NCBI GenBank assembly: GCA_010356995.1
Contig: ML996696.1
Span: 250,364 to 314,363 of the forward strand
DNA length: 64,000 nucleotides
From: Trichodelitschia bisporula
Taxonomy: Eukaryota > Ascomycota > Dothideomycetes > Phaeotrichales > Phaeotrichaceae
Direction of reading: 5' to 3'
Shown here piece by piece: positions 42,698 through 52,805 of this stretch. The translations under genes were made by a program, and so were the position numbers. The notes below the pieces were generated by a model. The model was not told where the DNA came from. It did not search any database and saw nothing but the letters and a program-made list of their open reading frames with translations. Numbering within the stretch: the stretch's first letter is position 1; each line of letters begins with the position of its first letter.

Positions 42698-45521
42698 TCA
42701 TTCCCAGTCGCGCCAGGCCCCGATCTCCAGCAATTCGCTCGGATTACCCTCACACCATGCCTCCAACCAGAAGCGCTCTACTGTTGGCATTTCGACGCCA
42801 GTCAGACGATCAATGACAAGATAGAGATCACTCCTCGTGCGCATTGCGGGCCAGAGGTCAACGGGACCCAGTCTCACTCCGTGTTCGGAGTCGCTGTGTA
42901 CGCCGTTACCACTCACGGCAACGGTCCGCTGCTCAGGCCCAGCACCCAATACGATTGACAACACGATAGGGCTCCTAGCACTGATGGCAGCGGGATTTTC
43001 GAAATTGGCGATAAGATTGATGGAGGTGAAACGCCAGACTACCATGGGAGCAGCCATCTTCTTGATCTGAGGCCCAAAACAGGCTGGCCGCAGGTACTGC
43101 GGTATCTTGCCTGAGTTTTCCGGCATGAGTTCTTTGACTAGAGTCTCAACAGTGCTGTCGACTCGCAAAGTGAATGTTGCAAGTTGACCAGCTTCATGCG
43201 TGGAGCATATTATAGTGTAGGTCCCAGGATTCAGGTTGACGATTTCCGCAAAGGCGCTACCGCGACGATACTCGCCAGATGACTTGATGATATCGCGATT
43301 TGCAAGTTCCACGATCCTCTTACCAGCTCCATGGGCAAGGTGCAGATGGACATGATAATCCGGGTGGACCGTTTCCAGCAGCAATGCGATGGTTGTTTCA
43401 GCTGGAATTGTCAGACTGAACTGGGGGTTCTTGGAGAAGGTAGCGCGTTGTGATCCGCCGGCCGTAGACGTTATCCAAGCGGAGTCGGTACTGGTGCTAA
43501 ACGGGAACCTGCTGGGTGCATCTTGCAGGAACACTGGATGAACTCCATACGCTGCCAGCGTGAAAGGATGCTTCCCGGACGGGAGACCCTGTTCTGAAGC
43601 TACCACTGTGTAAACAGACTCCCTGGGGACATCGAGCCTCAAAAGAGTTTGGGGAGAGTCCACGTAAGGGCCGCGCTGGAGGTGATTGTCGGTAACGTAG
43701 ATGCGCTTTCCTTGGGCGTTGAACACGTAGAGGCTGATGTGGCCGCCAGAGTTGCTGGATGCGCCTTGGTCATCTTCTTCCACGAAATGACGACAGAGTA
43801 GAAGCCATATGACTCCTCCCTTCTTGGACGTCAGGGAGAATTGCGGATTCTTTGAAAAGCTTCCCGTAGCGCTCCGACGCCCGGTCAGATCCCACAGGAA
43901 GTGAATGTCCTGGCGGTGCTTGAACAGCGCTGGATTCCAGTTGAGATAGATTGACTCGAAATATTGAAGAAGGCTGCTCCAGTCAATCCAGAAGGTGCTC
44001 GCGTCCTTTTTAGCACTCGCTGGTAAGGGCCACTCCTCGGAATCGGGATCAACTTTATCATCACCTTTCTTAACGGAATTACCCTTCCACCCAGTTCCCT
44101 CACACCACGGGTTCTTCAACTGGATCCACTTGTGATCGCCATCTTCCTGGAGGTCGATAACAGCGTAGTCATGCTTGCCAGCGAGGCCAAGCTCCCGCTC
44201 CAGGGAGTGTGACATCTGTCCCGTACCGACAGTGATGAGGACGTCCCCGTAACCGAAGGCATTCAGCATCCGCTGCCAGATCGCGGCTGGATCGGTCAAA
44301 TCACTAAAGTGAAGTGTTAGCACCACGCAAAATGAGTAGTTGATGTTTCCATACTCTTGGAGAAAGATTTGCTCCGGGATCCACCCGGTGAGGATCCAGA
44401 GATCAGTGCCTGAGTTGCTGCCAGGGAAGTCATAACCACCCCGAACCTTGAGGTAGGCCTTTTCGAGGAGGGCTGGCCAAAGCAAGGTTGGATTATTGCG
44501 GTCGATCACATGAAGGATTCTAGACGAAGAGACAGGCAGCGTGTCGTCGATGACAACCTTGCGGTCGCACCCATTGAAGTTGAGGCGCACCACATACTTG
44601 CCATTAGGAGACATCTTTGGAATGTTCTTCTCCGTGTCGTACGGGTAGATGGTGTTGCCCAGGATCTAGCGCCCTTGTAAGCGCAATAGGGAATAGTTGG
44701 AACAGCCATACCTTGTCGTATCCACGCGCGGTGCGCGCGGCTTCGGCACAGAGGCTAGCCACGAACGAGCAGTCCGAAGCTGCGTCTTGAACCAAGCCAA
44801 TGACATTGACGGCCTCCATAGTAGGGAGGGGCGCAACCGAGCCTTCCACTTGCAGTGAAGGGGGTGGCAAGGCATGTTTAGCGCGCTTCCAGCCAACGAA
44901 TGACTTCAGCTGCTGCTCAGACAACCGCAAGACTTTCGGATCACTGCAAAGAAGTATGAGCAGAATCTGATGAAGTGGTAAATGCCTTACCTATACAGAT
45001 CACGGTTATGCGGAAGCTCGAACTCTGCAGGACGCGGAACCTCCTTCCACGGCGGGAACTGGAGTCCGTGGAGCTTCGAGCTACGCAGCAGGATGATCTG
45101 CTCCGCTCTGCTAAGCTCGCGGTTGGAGACAGGTCCAGATTCGGCCAGTTTTACGGATGAAGCGACCGAGGACTTGACAGTACGCAGCGGACGGTCGGTC
45201 CTGCCGTAGTTTGGCTTCCAGGTGGTTGACTTTTTGATCCGCGCAGCTTCATCCAACATCGACGTGCATTGGTCGCGGAAACCGGTCTTCTCTCCCTTGT
45301 CGGTAGCAATCGACAAAGCAGAAATACAGACCTGAGCTGCTTGAACGGCGATGTTGACAGCCTCACCCTGGGAGGTAGCACTATCCAGGCGGGTTTTTAG
45401 TTCCTGCAGAACGTCAGTGCTGTTTCTTAAGCTCAATGAATCGGACAGCGCTCGCCTGGAATTGCAGTCGCAGAGCGTCAAGGTCTGGGGCAGACCCCGT
45501 AGTAGCCTGGGAGGAGCTCAT
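42698..45521 (-). CDS. palB: Calpain-like cysteine protease PalB (Rim13)
   Basis: Signalling protease of the alkaline-pH (Pal/Rim) pathway, which acts with PalA on ESCRT-III to cleave the transcription factor PacC/Rim101. Five exons, 45447-45521, 44991-45403, 44712-44943, 44355-44665 and 42698-44303, give 878 residues, the usual PalB length. Residues 1-90 form an MIT-like helical region (LQFQASAELKTRLDSATSQ...IKKSTTW) for ESCRT binding. The catalytic Cys is C221 in ASDCSFVASLC, the His is H388 in AGKHDYAVIDL, and the Asn lies in LKNPWCEGTGW. C-terminal calpain C2-like domains contain two copies of a SKNPQFSLT motif. The fourth intron (44304-44354, 51 nt) keeps frame if retained; removal gives IFLQDDLTDPAAIW, as in homologues. 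The first intron has a GTCCGA donor. No other pal gene is in the window. Confidence 0.92.
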
Positions 45522-47122
45522 GCTGCAAGATGCAGGAGAGGAATTGGCCACTCAGGAACGCGCTGCGACAACGGTTCCACACGGACAGTAGTGACGCCCT
45601 TGAAGGAGAGGGGAATTGAAGAGGTGGTTGGCGGTTGAAGACAGCGGGGATTGCTGAAGCAAAGCATGAGTGCACTTGAGAGAATCGGCTGCCTGAGAAC
45701 AGAATTTCCCAACTTTCAAGCTGTGGTTGAGGATACAGATGCGCAGGACATGGTAGCGGCAGGAAACAGCAGTCACTCCTTAGCCTGCTCCTTCTCAGCA
45801 AGCACTCGTGGAAATGCTTGAAGGTGACGATGCTGCGTTATTGGGCGCTGAGCAGCGCCCAAGAATGATAACAGACAGAGTGAGGAATGAAGTTTAACGG
45901 AAAGCCAGAGACCTGACTTTATATCCGTGATCTGACTTTTGGTTTGCGAATATCAAAATAAAAGAGGAGGCCTCCATGCGTTGGCGAGGTAATCAGGCTG
46001 TGCGGAGCGAGTTCCGGGCATATAATCAGGCCATACAGATGGAGGGTGAAGATGTACTGTGGTATGAGAATGCACCCCAGTGAGGCTCGGAAGTGAGGAG
46101 TAATAACGAATGCTGTGGTATGCACTTTGTAGCCCTGTATGTCCTGCAGCTGATGCTCATCGTTACCTTACCATGTTCATTCACGTGCTTGTACTAAGAA
46201 TAGTTTCTAGCCAGCAGTCAAGGTCTTGGTCTTTCTACTGTACCGTAGATTCTGGGTCTTCCACACTCCCTGTGGCGGTGTGATCTCTCCTCAGCCCCAA
46301 GCTCGGAATTGTTTCGCCGTTGGTGCGGTTGTTTCTCGGAACTGGTCTAGAGAGCCTAAACCCCGCAAAGTGGCCTCGGTACAAATTGATAGGATGAGAA
46401 GGAAAAGCTGGGGGAATCTGGTACAAGTACTAGTACGGTACTGGCATTTTGGTGAATGTCTTGAGGCACGTCATCTTGGGGTACTTAGGCTATAGGATAC
46501 GTACGGATGTAGTTGGTTGTCATACAGTGTGGAATGAGAGGGGGTTGGTTTTATACGGAAGATCTAGATCACACTGGAGCCTTTGAGAATGCTGCTGCCA
46601 CCAACAGTAAACTTCCGTATGGTACTCTACGTACTTCCGTAGTATGCGAACATCTGCCCATCCCGATCTCGTCCGTTCCACATGAGAGGTGAAAGGAAAA
46701 ACAAGGGGCTGGAGAGAAGGTTATCGATAACCCCGGCTCCCCCATGCGCGCGGCCTTCTGGATGGCGCCGCTGCGGAAGCTCATCCTCGGCTCTCGGATT
46801 TCCTCAATCTACTCTCGCTGCGCGCGAACAAGGCATGGCGCCAAACTGCCAAAGTAAACCCTCTTGTCCGTTTCTTCGTCGGTGTAAATCCTGCGGCTTA
46901 CATCTGTCCGCAATTCCTTCTTCGCTGCCATTGCCCTTCGACGATGATCAGTTAGACAAACCCGCTTGTATTCCCCCGCGTCGTCGCTGAATCCCGCTTT
47001 CGTCACCTGCCCCCCCCCCCACCAACAGACGACGTCAGCCCGCTCGCTCCGCTCCCCTCTACGAGGTACTCGCCTCTCGACCGTATATCCCGTTCCACCT
47101 CTCGCACAAAAGTTCCGCTTCC
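45522..47122. other. Divergent promoter region between palB and the carrier gene
   Basis: About 1.6 kb with no recognisable gene. Near the carrier start it holds a C11 run (47010-47020) and, at 46719-46732, a 14-bp perfect palindrome centred on ATCGAT. Confidence 0.5.
47010..47020 (+). repeat. C11 homopolymer in the carrier gene leader
   Basis: Eleven cytosines on the coding strand, 102 nt before the start codon of the peroxisomal carrier gene. Confidence 0.7.
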
Positions 47123-48291
47123 ATGCCTGCCCCTTCAAAAGAGGCCCCGCTGCCTCCTTGGGGCTTTGCGGTCGCCGGCGCCACTGGCGCTGTCATCGCA
47201 AATGCATTGGTGTACCCGCTGGATCTGTATGTCGTGTTTCCGGCGACTTGTTGAATGGTAATGCTCACAGGGACATCAGTGTCAAGACCCGCCTGCAAGT
47301 TCAGGTGAAGCGACACCCCAACGCCGACCCACATCCCGATGATGTGGAACACTATGCTTCAACGTGGGACGCAATCACAAAAATTGTCGAGCACGACGGG
47401 TTGACGGGCCTCTATGCGGGTATGGTCGGCTGTCTTACGGGCGTTGCATCGACCAACTTTGCCTACTTTTACTGGTACACGGTTGTGCGGACGTTCTACA
47501 TTTCCTACCAGGCTGTCCCATCAGCGCCGGGCACCGCCGTGGAGCTGTCGCTGGGCGCTATTGCCGGCGCCCTGGCTCAGGCTTTTACGATTCCCGTCGC
47601 CGTTGTCACCACGCGGCAGCAGACCCAACCGAAGCATGAGCGCAAGGGACTTATCGGCACGGCGAAGGAGATCATTGACAGCGAGGACGGGTGGACTGGG
47701 CTCTGGCGAGGGCTGAAGGCGAGCTTGGTGCTCGTCATCAACCCTTCCATCACATATGGCGCATACCAGAGGTTAAGAGTCCTCTTGTTCAAGGACAAGA
47801 AGAACCTGGCAGCTTGGGAGTCGTTCGGTAAGTGCCAAAGGCTGCTGGATGCGCCGCACAGGCTGATATATGCTCTGTAGTCCTTGGTGCCATGTCCAAG
47901 GCGCTTGCTACCGTCGCTACCCAGCCCCTGATCGTCGCCAAAGTAGGCCTGCAGTCGCGGCCGCCGCCGTCTCGCAGGGGCAAGCCTTTCAAGACCTTTG
48001 GTGAAGTAATGAGCTTCATCATTGAACACGAAGGCGTGATGAGCTTGTTCAAGGGTATTGGTCCGCAGCTGCTGAAGGGTCTCATGGTGCAGGGTCTCTT
48101 GATGATGACGAAAGAAAGGTATGATGCAAGTCCTAACCTTACCACATCCCTGCTAACGGCTATTCAGAATGGAGCTCTCTTTCATTCTGCTCTGGCGCTA
48201 TTTGCGCCAGCTTCGGAGCCAACAGCTGCACAAACTCGCCAGCCTCGCGGCGGAAAGGGCGAAGAAGGTCGCCCCTGTAATAGTAAAGTAG
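47123..48291 (+). CDS. Peroxisomal membrane carrier, Pmp47/Ant1-like
   Basis: SLC25-fold carrier most like fungal peroxisomal Pmp47/Ant1, which exchanges cytosolic ATP for luminal AMP to feed fatty-acid activation. Exons 47123-47226, 47280-47827, 47881-48118 and 48168-48291 give 337 residues. The first intron has two possible acceptors nine bases apart; only the second (ending 47279) gives YPLDLVKTRLQVQVK, the intact first carrier signature. The second and third signatures are degenerate (FTIPVAVVTTRQQ and TQPLIVAKVGLQ), which is characteristic of this subfamily. STNFAYFYWYTVVRT and INPSITYGAYQRLR are further subfamily marks. The C-terminus is basic (AAERAKKVAPVIVK). No mitochondrial presequence is seen, as expected. 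Substrate is inferred from family only. Confidence 0.85.
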
Positions 48292-48950
48292 ACGAGCAGG
48301 CGTGGGCTTCGATTTACTTCATTTCCTATGTACATGTTAGTAGCATATGTGGGGAGCCTTTGTACTTTGGATAGGGTTTGCGGCTGTTCACTGCACCGGG
48401 CGCCACCTTTAGATGCCTTGCGAGTACCACATTTCCCCTTTCATTCGGGGCGCACAGAGTATGAGATAGAAAAAAACATACCAGCTATGAGCTTTCGCAA
48501 CGCCTGCGACTGTCGTCATTATTGCCAGCGTGCTCTACATGTAAGAGCATTTTGTTGTGCTGTGATGCAAGTTTGAACACTTCGCCTTGCGCCTTCAACG
48601 CACCAAGGACTGCTCCCAAAAATGATGAGCGCCCCCCCAAAAGATGTCGCAGCCGGAATTTGCGCAGGCTTTGGCTGAGTGAGAAGCAGAGACTATGGTT
48701 GGGGGTGGGGAAACGCATAGCCCTTCCGGACTTCTTCAGGGTCAATGTGCGCTTGCTCTTGATTGGCCGCCTACACCCACAAGAACCCCCCGCCACGCTA
48801 GTCACCCGCCCCACGCTGCCGTTGCAGTGGCACACGACATCAAAGCAGGTCCCCGAGAAAAGCACCTGGCACTCACGCTCTAAAGCTGTGCACATTCGCA
48901 ACTCATACTCCTCACAAATCTCAACCAACTACCTCCAATTGACGACAAAT
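48292..48950. other. Intergenic region
   Basis: Nothing recognised between the carrier gene and the small mitochondrial protein gene; both are on the plus strand. Confidence 0.6.
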
Positions 48951-49544
48951 ATGGCCTCTGGACTGCTTGCCCGCGCTGCTCGCGCCAGTGCTATCACCGC
49001 ACCTCTTCGGGTCACAAACATGGCCACCCCGCGCCGGGCGTTGCAGACGACGAGTCGCTTGATGGACACCTCGGCTGGTGCTCTGCCGGTGAAGAAGCCT
49101 GTCGGCGCGTTTCGTGCTGGGTGAGTGCATTTATCTCCGGTCTACGTTGCAGAATCACGCACGCGCTTGTGTGCGGGAAAGCGGTTTAATCTTATGAGCA
49201 CTGTTACTTCGCTTCTCTGTACCGTGTAACCAGAGCGCTCAATCCACGGCACTCTGCACATAAACTGAGGATAATGGCTAATGCGAACCGTTCTCTAGAC
49301 TCACTGGCTTTTTGCTCGGTTCCACGATTTCTGGTGCAGGAATGTACTACTATGTCCTTGAGGAGTACCGGGTAGCGAATGAGCTGCTGACGGAAGACAT
49401 CTACGTGGGTAGACCATACTAGGAGAAAAAGGATAGCTGGCTAACTTTTCCTTGGGATAGAATCTCCAGGCCACCTTGCAGAGAATAGAAGGGTACATGC
49501 GCGTTCTGGAGGACAAGGTGGCGGCCATGGAGAAGAAGAACTAG
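48951..49544 (+). CDS. Small putative mitochondrial membrane protein, 119 residues
   Basis: I do not recognise the family by name. Exons 48951-49120, 49299-49404 and 49461-49544 give 119 residues. The N-terminal 40 residues are rich in Ala, Arg and Ser with no acidic residues (MASGLLARAARASAITAPLR), a good mitochondrial presequence. One transmembrane helix follows, GLTGFLLGSTISGAGMYYYV (about residues 57-76). The C-terminus is a short amphipathic coil, QATLQRIEGYMRVLEDKVAA. This layout suits a single-span inner-membrane subunit or assembly factor. The first intron, 178 nt, is long for this window; the second is 56 nt. Frames join cleanly at both junctions, which supports the model. Confidence 0.78.
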
Positions 49545-50624
49545 GCGGAGCTACAAGTTACGCCTGCGGATTTCCATACATCTCGAGCGCGTGGCGGGCG
49601 TTACGGACAGGTTGAATTGGAATTGATCCGACGAATTCAGGGAACATCAACGCTGCAAAGCTACTTGACGCTTGACGAGCTACCGCCTTATTTGACAGCG
49701 ACGAGCTCTAGGGCTTTTCCTGTACCACATGGAGTTGGAGCAATGCAAGGGCTGATGGGTTTGATTCTTATATCTTCTCTCACACTAGTTTTAGCGTAGT
49801 TCGTTCGCAATGGCTTGCCACTTCACCACAACTGCTTGACATCTATGGTCGCGTGGCTCGACTTGCCTGTGGCCAGCAGTAATACGACCGGTGCGGCCCG
49901 TGGGGCATGTAAAAAAGCGAAGGCGCCCTTTGATAAACTGCAAATCGGAAGGTTACGATGTGGTATGTGACTCCCGGCCCTTGCCGTCTCGTGGCTCGGG
50001 TTAAAATATCATCCAGGTAGCAATAGCAACGTGTGCGGTAAATGCTCGCATGCAATCGTATGGCAGGCGGCCCCTTACATGATATTATTTGCGCAGTGTG
50101 AGCAGGTCGACTTCATACTAGGATGCGTTCAGAGCCGTACACCGTACGCAACGGCAAAGCTATGTGCTTTGAGTTGTAAGTCGCGTCACGCATGTGGCTG
50201 CGATTGCCGAAGCTGTCGAGGTACAACTTCCAGCCTTTTGCATAGCCCACCGGGGCGTTGGCCGGAAAACGTAGGTTTGATGCCGAGAGCAGCAGGGCGT
50301 GGGGGGCGTGCCCTCTCTGTTCATGGCAAATCGTCTGGCAGCCGCAGTCTCGGTGCAAGGGGACTTCGAAATTGGGAACGCACTAGGAGCGCTTCGAAGG
50401 CAGGGCCGAACATGCGCAAGAAGGAGAGACTGCACCCACGACGATTGATGAGGCGTGGAGTCCGGGTATTAAAGCCCATCATCTCCCGCCCTTCCACTCC
50501 AATATCAGACCCATCTCATCCAGCATTCAGCTACTCTTCCCCAATTCCCATCAATACATATCATACCGCCACAGCCCTTAACTCTCCAACTCCTACACTT
50601 CCCGCTTCTTCCCCTTCTTCCGCC
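49545..50624. other. Intergenic region upstream of the BYS1 gene
   Basis: About 1.1 kb with no recognisable gene. The open frame running into the BYS1 start from 50031 is a leader extension. Confidence 0.55.
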
Positions 50625-51235
50625 ATGCATTTCTCCATGCGTGCTGCGGCTGTCGCCGCCCTCCTGCCCTTGTCGCTTGCAGGTCATGCAGTGGCTCGCG
50701 CGGGCAACGCGGTTGTCCGCAACAACTGCGGCGGCGGACACGTTTACCTCTGGTCGGTCGGCTCAGAGATGGGGGCTCAGAAGGATCTCTTCCTTCAGGA
50801 TCAAACATACAGCGAGCCGTACCGCTTCGACAAGAAGACGGGTGGCATTGCCATCAAGTTGACGCCGGTGGAAAGCGGTATCTTCAAAGGAGCCGCACAG
50901 CTGAATTTCGCGTACACCTTTGAAGGCGACAGAATCTGGTTAGTGATCTCACTTGCCAATCACTGCTTGATTCTTTCTCCATACCAGACTGACCACCTGC
51001 CAGGTATGACCTGAGCAGCGTTTTCGGCAATGCATTCCCCGAAACCAATATCACGCTTGCACCCTCTGACCCTTCATGCCCGACCATTGTCTGGCCGAAC
51101 GGTGTGCACCCGGTTGATGCCACGCCTCATGCCTGCAGGTAGGTTTCTCCCTCACGTGTGGGCTTGTTAGCGAGCATTCACTGACAGTGTCATAGCTCCA
51201 AGGCCGATATTGTGCTGACGCTGTGCGGATACTGA
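50625..51235 (+). CDS. BYS1-domain secreted protein
   Basis: Secreted protein with a BYS1 (Blastomyces yeast-phase-specific) domain, part of the thaumatin-like/osmotin-related small protein group; no enzymatic role is established. Exons 50625-50938, 51004-51138 and 51196-51235 give 162 residues. The signal peptide is MHFSMRAAAVAALLPLSLAG with cleavage expected near AVARA; a second in-frame ATG at residue 5 could also serve. Mature-domain marks are GNAVVRNNCGGGHVYLWSVG, QDQTYSEPYRFDKKTGGIAI and, across the first splice, GDRIWYDLSSVFGNAF. Cysteines in NCGG, PSCPT, HACS and LCGY would form two disulfides. The last exon codes only SKADIVLTLCGY. Introns are 65 and 57 nt. One N-glycosylation site (NITL) is visible. 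Confidence 0.87.
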
Positions 51236-52805
51236 GAGAGTGATATGAAGGAGGGGATGATGAGATGGGGGGCGGCGCGTGGTCGGTTTGAGTTGCAGGA
51301 GTTGGAGTTCGGTTTTCTGTTCCAGTACAGGTAGCATTGCTTTCTTATCAGTTCTGTTTTCCGTAGCATTGCTTTAACATGGTTCTGTTTCCCATCACCA
51401 AGGCGCTCCGCTTGAATTGGTATCCCATGAGCAGTGTACTTCGTACAGATGGCCCCCGGTAAGCAAGATGGGCCGTTGACTCTTGGCCGGGCAGATCGAT
51501 CATGATCTCGACCGCAAGTACCGCAGAAGGCTGCAGACGGTTAGCTCTGAGACCCGGAATGATAAGAATCGTCGCAGGATGTTTGGCAGTACCGAAGATA
51601 AGTCGAGATGATAAGGGCAAGCGAGGCTCGGGAATAATACAGTACCGTAGTACGTGAGGATCCACCTGTGCCACAGATCCGATCGGGCTTCCCGCCGATC
51701 GCCAAGGGTGCTCAGCCTCCGGTTCTGATTCCGAGGCTTGGCAACGTTCTTTCCTCAACGTCAGGTCAATTGCGAGGCAAGCCGCCTTAGGAGACTCCCA
51801 TCTACGGAGTGCATCATGCGTCGTCGCTCCCTGTCCCGTTTCAAACGAGATCAATGTGCCCACAGTCTGACCTTCTGTTATCATTCAACGCCCATGCTAC
51901 CATCGGGGCCATCGTGACCTGACAGTTCCGGACCCTGGAAAGTACCCTCGTGATGTAGTCGCGTTGGCCTTGCTGGATTGACTGGCGATTGCTGACAGAA
52001 TCTTGGGCACAATCTCAAATCATGGTTATTGCTGACATTGTTCAAGAGCAAGGACATAACGGAAGCCTGCCGGTAGACCGGCTCAAGGGAGTTGGGGGGG
52101 AGGAGCAAACAAACAAATACGGCTGACGAGACAGCATATATCATCCAGCCTTGCCCCAGCGTCGAATTGGGCTCGGCTTTAATTGCAGTTGCATTATCGT
52201 CTTGTTTGCCGAGACAATTTCTTTGTTTGCTTATTTGGTGTGTGCAGTCATGGCCATCGCACATCATCATCATCATCGTGGAATTGCATCAGTGTCAATC
52301 GCGAATATGGAAACAACGCCCCAAGTTCGCCCTGGCTTGCTGTTTTGACCAGGAAGTCAAGAAGGCGAACACTCAGAGCAGTTGGGTGGTCACTTCCAAT
52401 TGCGACCTTGCACCCCTACTCCTTCCCGGTACGAGCGTGAGGGTGGCTTCTCCCTGGGGAGCTCTTTCCTTTTATGTTCCTCCTCACCTCCCTCACCCAG
52501 CACCCACCTGCCCCCTCCCCCCTCCACACCTGCCCGCACCTTCCTCATCGCAAACGCCATGTTCCTTCCTCACTAGAAATTGTTCAGTCATTCATTGCTG
52601 CCAAGAAATCCCCCTCACTTCAAGTACCCAACCCTCCCCCCCATTCCTCTTCTCCTCAGCAACCTTTTCCACTTCCTCACCCCCACTTCTTCCACATCAT
52701 CTTCTGCACGACCTCGACTTCTTACCACTCAGTTACCCTTTGCAAGCTCCCAGTACCACCAAGAACTTGTACAACACTGGGTCTGCCGTGTCCCTGATCA
52801 TCAAG
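51236..52805. other. Intergenic region and probable Argonaute leader
   Basis: No gene accepted. A 178-codon minus-strand frame at 51348-51884 has no family features. The stretch from about 52430 to 52770 is strongly CT-rich on the Argonaute sense strand, as expected for a promoter or leader. Confidence 0.5.
51331..51394. repeat. Imperfect tandem repeat, two copies of 32 bp
   Basis: Each copy starts GTAGCATTGCTTT and continues to GTTCTGTTT with small differences. It lies about 95 bp downstream of the BYS1 stop. Confidence 0.6.

Noticed and set aside
44304-44354. Reading palB through the 51-nt in-frame insert
   Set aside because: The insert has GT-AG ends and a GCTAACA branch-like site, and its removal restores family sequence.
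46719-46732. 14-bp perfect palindrome centred on ATCGAT
   Set aside because: A few such palindromes are expected by chance in 64 kb, and nothing else supports a binding site.
51348-51884. 178-codon minus-strand ORF between the BYS1 and Argonaute genes
   Set aside because: Long enough to note, but the translation has no recognisable features and overlaps a tandem repeat in the BYS1 3' flank.
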